From positions 37,699,105 through 37,763,104 of the forward strand of contig CM042963.1 in the NCBI GenBank assembly GCA_023678885.1: a stretch of DNA of 64,000 nucleotides. The letters run 5' to 3'. A program made the translations under genes and the position numbers. The notes beneath the pieces were generated by a model. The model ran no database searches. It worked only from the letters and a program-made list of their open reading frames with translations, and had not been told where the DNA came from. How positions within the stretch are numbered: the stretch's first letter is position 1; each line of letters begins with the position of its first letter. Shown here piece after piece: positions 10,879-21,249 of this stretch. Source of the DNA: Pogostemon cablin. Taxonomy: Eukaryota; Streptophyta; Magnoliopsida; Lamiales; Lamiaceae.

Positions 10879-11359
10879 GGAATATTCCGTTGGTAAAAGC
10901 CTTAATTTCATTGTCAAATTGGCTTACCAACGGATTAGCAATGGAATCCGTTGGTAAAATTCTGTTGGTAAAGTGGTGGTTGGTAAAATTTTAGCAACAA
11001 AAAATCAATTCCATTGAAAAATCATTCCGTTGGTAATCCGTTGTTAATAATTCTGTTGGTAATTTATATAATAATTCTCTTAGTAATCCGTTGGTAATTA
11101 CCAACGGATTGAATTCCGTTGCTAAAATAGAGAATAAATCCGTTGACATTCCGTTGCTAAAACAAAAATGTTATTTTTGTTGCTAATCCATTGGTAATTA
11201 CCAACGTATTGAATTCCGTTGGTAAATTTGGTTGCTAAAAAATACTTATTTTTATAGTGCGCTCGCTACTAATACAACTACCCAACGCACATAAAATAAT
11301 AATACTCTTTAATCTATATGAAAAAAACAAATAATTATATTCTATCGGGACGGAAGTAG

Positions 11360-12539
11360 TATGTATATACAAAGAGTAAGAGAAAATGAGGAAAAAATTA
11401 AACATAAATAAAATTGCATTAATTAGTTTTATAATAATTAATTAATTAGAATTATTTTTTCTGTAATTAAATAAAACCCTATTCATTAATTTTATTTATC
11501 TTATTATCTCTTTGGGCATAGTTATAAAAATGAATTACTACAAATATCATGTAAGAAGAAGAAAAAAAATAAAGTTGAAGAAATTGCTAGCATTCAACAT
11601 TTATATATGATAATAATTGAATGAGATATATAAATATGTCGTTGGCAGTGGCCACTTTTAATTGGGTTCAAGTTTTAAACTTTCAAAATCATTTGAAAAT
11701 ATTTGCATGTGTAGTTCAACAAGCAAGAAATTAATGCATGCATGATAGCTATGGATAAGATCGATATTTTTTTACTCGATCCATGGACCACATATAATGA
11801 ATAATTGGTGTGAATCGGATAAGAAATTATAATATTTATTTTAATAAAAAATAGTATTTCCCCGCTCAAAAAGAAGTTCATTATTACAGTAGATTTATAG
11901 TTTAAGAAAAAATTACTTTTTGTTTTACTTTTAGAAATAATTTATTATTTGTAGGTAATAAATAAATTATAAAGTAAGTTATGTGAGTTGTAAATGGGTG
12001 GCAATTTTAAAATTAAAGTGTATTGTGAGGTTATTGATTTGTGTGTATTTCTTTATTTAGGGGTGTGAACTTATTTATGGAACGGATAAAAATAGGAAGT
12101 GTGAATTTGTTTATGGAATGGAAGGAGTAATACTCAATTGATGAAAAATAATAATAATACACTAAACTATTAATGAACAATTTATAGTGACAGTATCCTT
12201 AAAGAAAAGTTATAATGTATTTAATAAAAATTATAACTACTAAAAAAATAAAATGAATCTTAGTGAAACGATCTCACTCAATACTATGTCATTTTTTTAT
12301 TTTTTAATTTTAATTTTCAATATATTTCAATAAAGAATAAATATTTCATTGTATATACACTACCTTATACATATATTGTTTCAAATAAATAGATGTCGCC
12401 ACCTAATTAATTCAGCTTAATTATACTCCAAGCTTCATAACACTAATATTTAAATTAATATAAATATTTAAAATAAATATCAACTATTCGATCCAAACTA
12501 TGTGTAAATCAAATTTTAAAAATAATGTAATTATTTTTT
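11360..12539. other. AT-rich spacer with one degenerate Stowaway-like MITE
   Basis: No gene recognised. 11856-12127 looks like an old Stowaway derivative: the left end 'tttccccgctcaaaaagaag' and the right end 'ggaatggaaggag' are decayed versions of the CTCCCTCCGTCCCAAAAGAA-type terminus, each next to TA. The remainder is simple AT-rich DNA. Confidence 0.45.
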
Positions 12540-13483
12540 GGGTTCCGCTAAATGCACACCACTCTTTATTAAATACACACCCCATTAATATATAATTAAA
12601 GTATATAATTTCAAAATGTCTAAATTATCCTTACTTCATTAAATATACAATCCTATATATTTTATACTAATTTAATCAATCCTAAATTGATAAACACGTG
12701 AATTCTACTCCTTCTTGAGATGGAGAGAAAAAGATGGAAAAAGATATTGAAATAAAAAAAAAAAGATAGAGAACATATTGAGATAAATACAGGAAAGCAA
12801 GTTACTGTAAATTAATTTATTATTTTTATGAACATGTTCATCAATTTCATGTTTGTGTTATAAACCCTAATTATCAAATTTTTATTTAGTTTATTATTTA
12901 ATAATCATATTTTATATATCTTTCGTAGTTTTTAAGTTTTGTGTTAGTGGCCTCTCATTGTGTTGAGAATATTGGAGAGTGAGAAAAAAATAAGAAAAAA
13001 GAAAAAAGAAATCGCAGAGTATATTGGAGAGTGAGAAAAATAATAAAAAAAGCAAAAGAATCGTTGACTGTTAAAAAAAACTGTTCATTCCATGTTTGTG
13101 TAGAATCTTAAAATTGAGAAATAGGGGATTTTAAGTGGAACACATTTATTTTAAATATTACAATTTCATTAATTTTAGGAATGAATTTCATCATCCCAGG
13201 ACTCCAAATCGTTGCCTGCAGCAGTCCTGAGTTCTTCTTCTTCCAAAATCTGGAATCAAACAAAAAATTTTATCACAGTGTACAGTGTGTATGAATGGGT
13301 GTGTATAAACTATAAAATTAAAAATATTATTGAGGAGGAATAATAATCTTAAAATTAAAAAGAGTAATTTTGAGTTTTTAGGGGTGTGTATATAATAAAA
13401 TTAAGATTTAAACCATTAGAATAGGGGTGTATATTAAAAAGAATGTGTATTCAATAAAAAGGGATGTGTATTTAACAACACTC
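12540..13483. mobile_element. MULE-type element, 944 bp, carrying an exon-like piece (Pack-MULE candidate)
   Basis: The left end GGGTTCCGCTAAATGCACAC pairs with the right end, which reads GAGTGTTGTTAAATACACAT on the other strand. Similarity continues inward through 'tttattaaatacacac' blocks. It is flanked by TTATTTTTT on both sides (12531-12539, 13484-13492), a 9-bp TSD as expected for Mutator-like elements. There is no transposase. The interior contains the minus-strand exon-like stretch at 13175-13249. A related terminal motif recurs at 19487-19690. Confidence 0.7.
13175..13249 (-). pseudogene. Exon-like fragment, last exon of an unrecognised gene
   Basis: After a good 3' splice site ('ttgattccag') comes an open stretch of 24 codons ending in TAA, acidic and clearly protein-like (ILEEEELRTAAGNDL, then ESWDDEIHS). 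I do not recognise the parent gene. Its place inside a MULE-type element suggests a captured host exon. It is too short to prove. Confidence 0.4.
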
Positions 13484-13492
13484 TTATTTTTT

Positions 13493-14176
13493 ATACGTTT
13501 GAATCCAAATTACAATAAATCTCGTGCATGTAGTACTTAAACATAATCACTACTATACATATTTGAATAATTACAACAGACTGATAATTCCTTTAATTTG
13601 ATACATGAGAATGAGATGACTAGAAATTAATGCGTCGAAATTGAAAAGGAATGATGTCATAAATGGGTTCTGAAAATCACTCCAACAATAAAGTACATAG
13701 ATGTGTCCTACATTGGAAAAATTCTAATCTAATAACATCTATTTTGGAGTTTTGTTGTCACACTTCTTACACAAATTACATAATCTTATCATTTATCTAC
13801 TCATTGATTTCGTTTATGTATCGTCTATAAGAATGCGTCTCCATTTCGCCTATGTATCCTCTTATTAATTAATTTCGCCTATGTATCATCTGTATGTCAT
13901 AAGAATGTATTTATGTATAATTTTATTTATTAATTGTTAAGTTATATTACGTGGGATTGTAAGTTTGTATTTCACATCTAATATAAACTAAGTAATACTA
14001 GTCAATATTTAAAAAGGAATCTTATATCTAGAAATTTTTAACATGTGGGCAAATGGAAAACACATGTTTATTTTGATTTTGATAAATGAAAATCAAATTG
14101 ATGATTAATCATTGTTTAATTTTTTTAAAATATTAATATGTCAATTAAGAGTATTAAATGTATAAAGTAATAAGTA
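13493..14176. other. AT-rich spacer, nothing recognised
   Basis: No gene, RNA or bounded repeat seen. A weak internal similarity ('ttcgcctatgtatc' at about 13849 and 13872) is too short to interpret. Confidence 0.5.
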
Positions 14177-14696
14177 CTCCCTCCGTCACTGGAAAGGTAT
14201 ACATTTTGTTATTTTGGGCATCCGAACCAAACATATACATTTTCCTTTTTAAACACATGGGACTTACACACATCACTAATATATTTAATATATGGGACCC
14301 ACACACTCCACAAATACAAGTATCTACTACATATTAAATAATACTCCCTCCGTCCCAGGAATACGTTCGCGTATTCTCTGGCACAGAGTTTAAGAAAAGT
14401 AACTTTTTGGTGGTGTGATGTAAGAAAGAGAAGGGTGTTTTGGGTAATTAAGTAGAATAAAGTGTATGATATAGTTGATTTTGACTAGATTGTATGTGAA
14501 AAGAAGGTGACATTTTTGTAATATTGTAGTGTTGTAAGGTTATTGATATTGTGTATTGTTTCCATTTTTGGGGGGCGAATGTATTTTTGGGACGGATCAA
14601 AATGGAAAGTGCGAATGTATTATTGGGACGGAGGGGCTAATACTCTTTAATTCACGTGCAAAAACAAATGTATACGTTTGTGGCTGAGGGAGGGAG
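14177..14696. mobile_element. Stowaway MITE interrupted by a second Stowaway
   Basis: The left end CTCCCTCCGTCACTGG leads into 'aaggtatacatttt'. The right end 'aaatgtatacgtttgtggct' leads to GAGGGAGGGAG. Flanking dinucleotides are TA on both sides. Removing the inner element at 14344-14637 leaves a MITE of about 225 bp. Mobilised in trans by mariner-like transposases. Confidence 0.85.
14344..14637. mobile_element. Inner Stowaway MITE, 294 bp
   Basis: The left end CTCCCTCCGTCCCAGGAATA and the right end 'tattgggacggaggggc' are inverted copies, flanked by TA. Its interior ('gactagattgtatgtgaaaa', 'gacatttttgtaatattgta') is shared with the split MITE around 20040-24793, so both belong to one family. 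Confidence 0.85.
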
Positions 14697-14698
14697 TA

Positions 14699-15800
14699 TT
14701 AAATATGAATTTATTAAAAAAAAATATTATATCTTTTCTTTGATAAATTGAATTGTTTTTAATATATAATTTTTTAAATTTCTATGCTATAAATACTAAT
14801 GTATTCATTATGAACGTTCAGTTATATATAGTTCTCCAATTCACAAAATCATTTTTTATTTCATATAACATATTAAGGGAGTAATTCAATATATTAAGAT
14901 ATATTTCTTCAATACTTGATATGAAATCATGAAATCAAGAAACCAAATTATTTGAATTAAAAGAATAACAATAAAAATATTTTACAATAATAAAAAAATT
15001 TGATAATCTATAATTTAAATTTATTTCTGAACAATACACAAACATTATACTAGTATTTGACTAATATATGTTAATTTTGAGTGTTTGATTGGATAGATTT
15101 TAATTTTATATCTAATTAATGTGTAAGAATGTGTGTGATATGTGTAAAAGTAAAGAGAAATGTATGGTGAAATATGTAAATATATATCCATTAATGTGAG
15201 AAGAGATAGATAAAATGAGTATTAATGGAAGAGAGGATGCATAAAAGATAAGTGAGTAAGAATTTATAGGTGCATATAGGTGGTACTAAAAACTTGAATG
15301 TGAATTTTAAATCCAAAAACTATGAATTTAAAACCAAAAACCTAGCGTAATTAATCTGTGTATTAATCGAAACAAGTTTGGGATTACGTGGGATTTGAAA
15401 ACCATGAATAATGTGTTCTATGTTTATTTTGGATTTTGAGTAGGGTAGATTTTAACTTTATGTCAAATTAATGTATTAATTTATTTAAAAAATTAAATGA
15501 GAGAGGAGAGATAAAGAGAGAAAGTATATTAATTGAAGAGAGAGAATGTAATAGGGGAGATTTTTAAAATTTGAATATGGGTTTTGGAAAACCAAAACCT
15601 GGATTTAAAATCCGAAAACAAACATAACCTAAAAGTCTCCTTTTAACATTCAATAATAAGTATGTTTAATAACATCATTTCATCAATGTCAAGTTTTAAC
15701 ATTCCAATCAAACTTTATAAGAAACAACGAGAATATAAGAAATACTTAATAGACATAATATGCAAAGGCAAAGCTTTCAAGGAGACGCAACCTCACATGA
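14699..15800. other. AT-rich spacer with old repeat-like segments
   Basis: No gene. 15060-15330 and 15405-15630 share a theme ('gattttaattttatatcta' / 'gattttaactttatgtcaaa'). The second is bounded by 'gttctatgtttattttggat' and, inverted, 'gttatgtttgttttcggatt', so it may be a MITE of about 225 bp, but I found no convincing TSD. Confidence 0.4.
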
Positions 15801-15806
15801 GTTGAA

Positions 15807-15868
15807 AACCCCCCTTAAAGTAGGGAAAAACATTCTTAACCCCCCTTAAAGTAGGGAAAAACATTCTT
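15807..15868. repeat. Two-copy tandem repeat, 31-bp period
   Basis: The unit 'ccccccttaaagtagggaaa' plus 'aacattctta' occurs twice without mismatch just downstream of the DAYSLEEPER-like gene, probably in or near its 3' untranslated region. Confidence 0.9.
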
Positions 15869-15962
15869 ATTTAACTGTAATGAACAAAGAATATTAATAA
15901 TCTTTATATATATTCCTATGAAATATAATAAACCTCTACAAAAATGAATGTTAAGGGAGATA

Positions 15963-18032
15963 TCAGGTTTCTGTCTTAACAATCAGAGGAAGATTTTCTG
16001 ATGGAATTTCAAAGGGAAATTCAGTAGTAGACTCATACCGTAGCCAATCTTTCGCACAGATGAGGGCTTCCAGTGTGGATGGTCTCAATGAACTCAAATA
16101 GCTATCCATCTTTCTCTCCGTTGTGTCGAATACACATTCTGGAGGGACGGTAGAGAGAGGAATAGCTAAAACATCCGAAGCCAGTTTAGCCAGAGTAGGA
16201 TACTTTGATCTATTTACTTTCCACCAACCCAAAACATCAAAATCTTGGACACGAGGCAAAACAGATTCCTCCAGATATTGATCCAACTCGGATCTCCCAT
16301 GTGCTTCGCCCATGATATCAGAGATGTCAACATCAAAATCCAGAAAATCGTCGTGTCCAGAGTAGAGCTCATTTTCTTCAGGTACCTCTGCTTTCACCAG
16401 ATGTTCACTTCCTTCATATATGGTAGGAGCAGAAGTTGAAAGTGACAATATTGCGTAGTCAAGATAGAGCTCGTGCAAACCCTGATCGACAATCCTGATC
16501 CAAGTCTCAGCATCCTCACCATATATCCTGGAAAAGCTGAATTCCACAAACTTCATCTTGAACCTTGGATCCATCACAACAGCAAGTGCTAAAACCAGGT
16601 TGCAATCCTCCCAATATTTGGTAAATCTTTCCTGCAGTGGTCTGGTCAACATGCTTAAAAAGGGATCATGGCTCGAAGCTGCGTTCATTAGTTCAAGATG
16701 AATTTTCCACACAACATCAAAAAACGAGTTTGTCGTAGGACACAATTGTGATGTGATTACATTTGCAGCGTCATAAAATATTTTCAAAAGAGAGCACAGA
16801 GTCTCAATGTATCCCCACTCATCCACCGATGGAGCCAACTCGTAGTCTGGATCACAGGTATCTAAACAATAAAATACTTCCTTTAAATCTGAAGCAGCAA
16901 GCAACATATGGTAGGTGGTGTTCCATTTTGTCCAATCATCAATCATCAAGTTCTTTGCACTGGGAACTTGAAGCTGTTGTCTTAACTGATTAAACTTTTC
17001 TTCATGAACATGTGAAGTTTTAACATACTTTACACTGTTCCGTACTTTCTCAATAATTTCACTCATGGAACCAATAGCATATTGTGCTATACTCCCCAAC
17101 ATATGAGCATAGCAGCTATTAATTATCAGCTGCCCTTTGAGAATATGTGAGTTCCTGATTGATAGTAGACTTCTCAGATGTCCTCTAGCACTTTCATCGG
17201 CATGAAGGCGATCAGAAGTGATGGTGAATAGATTTCCGTAGTTACTCCAATCAGCTAAACAAGCAGCAATAGCATTGTTAAAGGATGCATCAGAATCAGG
17301 ATACTGTACTACGCTAACATTGAGGATTCGTCTTTGCAATTTCCAATCATGATCAGTAAAGTGGCCAGTTAGTAGTACATAGGACAAGCTTTGATTTGAA
17401 GTACACAAATCCACAGTAAGATTAACTCGTCCCGGGATCCCACTAAGAAGGTGCAGAAGCTTTTGCTTTTCTCTCATGTAAATGCACATAATTTGATCTT
17501 GTACTTGGCTAACACTGTTAATGCTGAACCGAGGCTGAAGGCTCCGAGCAAAATCTAGAAATCCAGTTTGTTCAACCATTTCAAGCGGATAATCATGCTG
17601 AATAATCATTTTTGCAAGCCCATTGCACCAATTATCCCCATCACTATAGGTGCTTGCCACTGCATTTGCAGCTCGGATGCGCTTTCTTGGAATATTAGTA
17701 CCATTGGTGGAAATATTATTTCTGACCTGTGGTGCAGGTGGACTCATTTGGTCTTTATCCACCAGGTTTTTCTTGGCAACAGGGCAGCTTCCCAAGACAA
17801 TGTGTCGTTTTAGATGACTGGTACCAGCTAGTTTTGACCCTGATATATAAGCAAAAGATCTTTTACACTGATTACAATAGGCCCGCTTGCATTGAGAATT
17901 GCCAACAATCGTGAAGTGTTCCCAGACCATGGACTTTTTCCGCCTACGTTTAGTCGGCTGGGCATCTGAATCCGGGAAATCATTTTGATTAGTAGAATCC
18001 ATTGCATACATCCTGTTATTATTGGAAAACAT
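15963..18032 (-). CDS. DAYSLEEPER-like domesticated hAT transposase (BED zinc finger)
   Basis: Nuclear protein of about 689 aa in one exon. The N-terminus carries a basic patch (TKRRRKKS) and a BED zinc finger starting VWEHF, with a C-x2-C pair and the SGSKLAGTSHLKRHI stretch. The middle is the hAT RNase-H-like region (DLCTSNQSLSYVLLTGHF, SDRLHADESARGHL, DDWTKWNTTY). The C-terminus has the hAT dimerisation domain (LDQYLEES, FDVLGWWKVN, YPTLAKLASDVLAIP, LRPSTLEALICAKDWL). It closely resembles Arabidopsis DAYSLEEPER, a domesticated transposase needed for development that binds promoter DNA. The frame is fully open. Upstream codons in frame to 18080 begin at TTG, so I take the first ATG, 18030-18032; ATGs at 18009-18011 and 18000-18002 are equally possible. 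No terminal inverted repeats flank it, which argues for domestication over a live element. Confidence 0.88.
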   Translation of the reverse strand: MFSNNNRMYAMDSTNQNDFPDSDAQPTKRRRKKSMVWEHFTIVGNSQCKRAYCNQCKRSFAYISGSKLAGTSHLKRHIVLGSCPVAKKNLVDKDQMSPPAPQVRNNISTNGTNIPRKRIRAANAVASTYSDGDNWCNGLAKMIIQHDYPLEMVEQTGFLDFARSLQPRFSINSVSQVQDQIMCIYMREKQKLLHLLSGIPGRVNLTVDLCTSNQSLSYVLLTGHFTDHDWKLQRRILNVSVVQYPDSDASFNNAIAACLADWSNYGNLFTITSDRLHADESARGHLRSLLSIRNSHILKGQLIINSCYAHMLGSIAQYAIGSMSEIIEKVRNSVKYVKTSHVHEEKFNQLRQQLQVPSAKNLMIDDWTKWNTTYHMLLAASDLKEVFYCLDTCDPDYELAPSVDEWGYIETLCSLLKIFYDAANVITSQLCPTTNSFFDVVWKIHLELMNAASSHDPFLSMLTRPLQERFTKYWEDCNLVLALAVVMDPRFKMKFVEFSFSRIYGEDAETWIRIVDQGLHELYLDYAILSLSTSAPTIYEGSEHLVKAEVPEENELYSGHDDFLDFDVDISDIMGEAHGRSELDQYLEESVLPRVQDFDVLGWWKVNRSKYPTLAKLASDVLAIPLSTVPPECVFDTTERKMDSYLSSLRPSTLEALICAKDWLRYESTTEFPFEIPSENLPLIVKTET

Positions 18033-18783
18033 AAAGTCTGAGTGCTCTGTGGAAATTAAATTCGAAAACAAGATGTTCAACTTGAGAATTCTTTTTTTTT
18101 ACAGCATCACAAGTTAAAACATTATTTACCATGCAAAAGGTTTCACTAGAACAAACTGCACCAAAATTTTGATTTAAGATCAAAAGTTACACATGAGCAC
18201 ATATCAGTAAGGAATTCAATTATACGTTTGTATTCCAAAAACCACATTATACCTTTCCAATCAATAATCCTATGTAATTTCAAGTATCAAATTGTCTCCC
18301 TTTAATGGTTACAGGATTCGAATCACACGAAGTTTATCCACTTATCAAATCTAATATTCATTCTTAAGACTATTGAATCATTGTATAGATTTCGAGAAGG
18401 GTAGCACCATATCAATTGTCAATAAGCATATGCTTTACAAACTAGGAATATGATTCCATCTAATTCAAGATATAACTTTTACCAAATTTTCTTACGAACG
18501 TAAAACAATCAACCAGATGAAGCCCTAGTCCGTAAAATAGCATCAAACACGCATCAAGAAACACAGAAACAATTAACAAGAATATCCTAAAAATCTCAAA
18601 AGATATTATCACCCTAACACAAAATTAAACCCTCCATCCAAAAAAACATACTTTCTTTAAAAATTTCTCAAATACCCTAAAATTTCCAATCGCATGAAAA
18701 CTCTTAACAAAAAGACAAAGACGAACCACACAAAAAAAAAAACAACAAACACCATATCCAAACGGTAGAAGAAAAACAGATTC

Positions 18784-18860
18784 AAGAATTAAACTTACTG
18801 TCGAATAGAAAAACAAAAACAAAGAATTAAACTTACTGTCGAATAGAAAAACAAAACAGA
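18784..18860 (-). repeat. 38-bp tandem duplication that doubles the leader 5' splice site
   Basis: The unit 'agaattaaacttactgtcga' plus 'atagaaaaacaaaa' occurs twice. Read on the minus strand each copy holds 'cgacaGTAAGTTT', a strong donor site, at 18798 and 18836. A leader intron reaching an acceptor near 18045-18090 is likely, so the gene may have two alternative donors 38 bp apart. Confidence 0.6.
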
Positions 18861-18889
18861 GTGCTCAGCGATTCAGGGGTTAAGGGTGG

Positions 18890-18978
18890 ATTTAGGGTTT
18901 AAAGACTTCGGTATCTTTCGGAGAAAGAAAGAATTGGAGCGAGACGTGTTGATAAACCCTAAGGACTCTCTTTTATAA
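18890..18978 (-). promoter_or_regulatory. Core promoter and telo-box motifs of the DAYSLEEPER-like gene
   Basis: On the minus strand: TTATAAAA (18971-18978) as TATA box, then TTAGGGTTT (18954-18962) and AAACCCTAAA (18891-18900). Telo-boxes of this type mark promoters of plant genes active in dividing cells. Positions are just upstream of the presumed leader; the start site is inferred. Confidence 0.45.
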
Positions 18979-18989
18979 GGTACAGTAGT

Positions 18990-18992
<3 letters not shown>

Positions 18993-19020
<28 letters not shown>
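18993..19020. repeat. (AT)n microsatellite
   Basis: Uninterrupted AT dinucleotides over 28 bp, directly upstream of the TATA region of the DAYSLEEPER-like gene. Confidence 0.95.
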
Positions 19021-19980
19021 GGAAAGTTATATTTATGGTTATTTTTTATTTGTTACAAGATTTTTACCTCTTTATTTAAAATACCCCTGAAGATGCACGG
19101 AACAATATTTTAATTTAATAATTATATTATATTTGTACAATTAAATAAAATATTAAAATAAATTAAAATAAAATTAGTGTATTAATATTAATAATAATCT
19201 GTCTATCTATATATACTAAATTTCTACGTTTATTTTCAAATTTTTTTTCAATTTTACACTATTTAAAAATAATTCAATTTTAATCTTGATCGTCCAATTA
19301 ATATTTTTTATTTCAATCATAAAATATAATTATTATACTAATAATAATGGATTGTGTTATTTAAATTTTCTTACTTCTTTATTTAACACTATAAATTTGG
19401 TAAATATGAGAGTTATTTTTGGTATATTTAACTAATTTTTAATCAATGTTTAATTTAAGTTAATATATCAACGAATATTGACTACGGTTAAATACACACC
19501 TCTTTTTATTGAATACACATCCCTTATTAAATACACACCCTTATGTAAATATGAGAGATATTTTTGGTATATTTAACTAATTTTTAATCAATGTTTAATT
19601 TGAGTTAATATATCAATGAATATTGAGTACGGTTAAATACACACCCCTTTTTATTGAATACAAATCTCTTATTAAATACACGTCCCTATTTAATTTTCGG
19701 TATTTCGGTATATACTGAAAAAATCGGCACGGTATTTATTTCAATTTGGCAACGGTATGCATTTTCCAATTCAGTATACCGAAATTTCGGTATCAACATC
19801 GATATATAAAATAACATACCGAAAATTTCGGTACGGTATCGGAGTTACTCTGAATTGATTTCAAAATAAATTTTAATTTCACAATATACTTTACATATAT
19901 GACCTAGAGAGTACATCACCCTCAAAAACAATAAAAATCAACAAAATCCACCCTTATATTAAGACAATTTACTCATATTC
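19021..19980. other. Repeat-derived spacer
   Basis: No gene. 19401-19688 is a two-copy tandem duplication with a 144-bp period (unit starting 'taaatatgagagttattttt'); each copy ends in 'aaatacacacc' motifs like the termini of the MULE-type element at 12540-13483. 19695-19860 is rich in 'ttcggtat' / 'ataccgaa' in both orientations, a pattern common in plant hAT-type MITEs, but ends could not be fixed. Confidence 0.5.
19401..19688. repeat. Two-copy tandem repeat, 144-bp period
   Basis: Second copy starts at 19545. The copies share 'ttttaatcaatgtttaattt' and 'cggttaaatacacacc' with only a few substitutions. Confidence 0.85.
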
Positions 19981-20108
19981 CATATATTATACTTACCAAG
20001 GATACATGCACGATGTCTCGAAAATTTTTAAAAAAATAAATTTTTATTGTAATAATGTAAGAAAAATGAGTGGTATTTTGAATAGTGTATGATATAGATG
20101 ATTTGACT

Positions 20109-20849
20109 CAGCGGTGGACCCAAGATTTTGATCCAGGGGGCCACAATACCATACATTTTGTTTCACAAAATCGTTCACATTTACTCTTACACATCGTTTA
20201 AGAAAAAAAAAATTATTTATCAATTTTACGGACCTTTTTAAAACATTTTAGTATTTTTAGATAATAAAATTACAAAAATATAAAGTATATATGTTTTGAT
20301 AACTAAGTTTTATGAAGTTGTTGGATAAAAATATTATTTGATTTTTAAAGTGTAAAAGTTTTTATAGACAAATAAATGAAGAAATTATGAAAGATATCAT
20401 ATAATGAAAGTATTTAATACTGAATAATAAATAAATACTCATAATATAATTTAAAACAAACAAAAATTTGTAAAAGACAAATTAAAAGCATGAGAAAATA
20501 AATAATAGAGAAGAAAATATACTATCTGAGGGATAAAGAAATAATTAACAATTAGTTAAAAGAAAAAAATCAGAGATGGGGGAGGAAAAAGAAAATGAAG
20601 AAATTATGAAAGATATCATATAATGAAAGTATTTAATACTGAATAATAAATAAATACTCATAATATAATTTAAAACAAACAAAAATTTGTAAAAGACAAA
20701 TTAAAAGTATGAGAAAATAAATAAGAGAATAAAATGTACCATCGGAGGGGCGCTAGGAATCGAACCCTAGATCACATGAGAAGTATATAGTATTTATCAA
20801 AAGTTGAGGGGGCCACGTGTCCCCTTGGCCCATCTATGGTCCGCCTTTG
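20109..20849. mobile_element. Non-autonomous hAT element, 741 bp
   Basis: The left end CAGCGGTGGACC pairs with the right end, CAAAGGCGGACC on the other strand. The 8-bp duplication ATTTGACT lies on both sides (20101-20108, 20850-20857), diagnostic for hAT transposition. The interior has no transposase but holds a long direct repeat of about 140 bp (20375-20515 and 20593-20733, period about 218). Subterminal GGGGGCCAC blocks occur near both ends. Confidence 0.8.
20375..20733. repeat. Direct repeat of about 140 bp inside the hAT element
   Basis: Both copies begin 'aaatgaagaaattatgaaag' and end near 'gagaaaataaata', with only a couple of differences, separated by about 78 bp. Confidence 0.9.
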
Positions 20850-21249
20850 ATTTGACTAGATTGTCCATAAGTCCTTCCCCAATGGTTGTAACAAAAAAAA
20901 CAGGTTTTTTTGATGCCACGTCAGCGTCACCTCAAAAGCAAAATACCCCTACCTTCAAAACAAAATTTTTCCCCAACAATAAAATTAAAAAGCAGATTTT
21001 TTGGTAGGACCCACACCAATTTTATTTTTTCTCATTTAATTTATCAACTTTTTCTATCTAATTTTCAATTAAATTATAAATAATTATATATTTCAATTAT
21101 TTAAATTTAAAAAAATATATATTATTTATTTTTTTGAATTACATAAAACATAAAAACACAAAGAAAATTGACACACATTAAAATATAAAAGTAAAACTTC
21201 CAAAAGCAACAAAGTAAATTTTAATCCGACCAATTTAATGTGTAGGTAA

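Larger units (their letters stand above)
6307..11259. mobile_element. Non-autonomous CACTA (EnSpm-like) element, interrupted by a copia retrotransposon
   Basis: Left end CACTACAAAAAAACTATTTT; right end TTATTTTTATAGTG, i.e. CACTATAAAAATAA on the other strand. Subterminal regions are packed with a short motif in both orientations (ACCAACGGAATT / AATTCCGTTGGTA): one copy in the remaining left arm, and more than ten between 10879 and 11235. Dense subterminal repeats of this kind are the hallmark of CACTA transposase binding regions. The flanking 3 bp are CAC and CGC, one mismatch from a TSD. No transposase is encoded, so the element depended on a partner elsewhere. Confidence 0.7.
6199..11359. 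mobile_element. Stowaway-like MITE split by a CACTA element
   Basis: Left arm 6199-6306 begins 'ctccatttgtctcattgaaa' after TA. Right arm 11260-11359 ends 'tcgggacggaagtag' before TA. The ends are degenerate versions of the Stowaway terminus CTCCCTCCGTC. Together the two arms would make a MITE of about 200 bp. This is the outermost and oldest shell of the three-layer nest. The ends are diverged, so the assignment is moderate. Confidence 0.5.

Noticed and set aside
18005..18080. Longer N-terminus of the DAYSLEEPER-like protein (from 18080)
   Set aside because: The frame opens with TTG, and a likely splice acceptor lies in between; the first ATG is at 18032.
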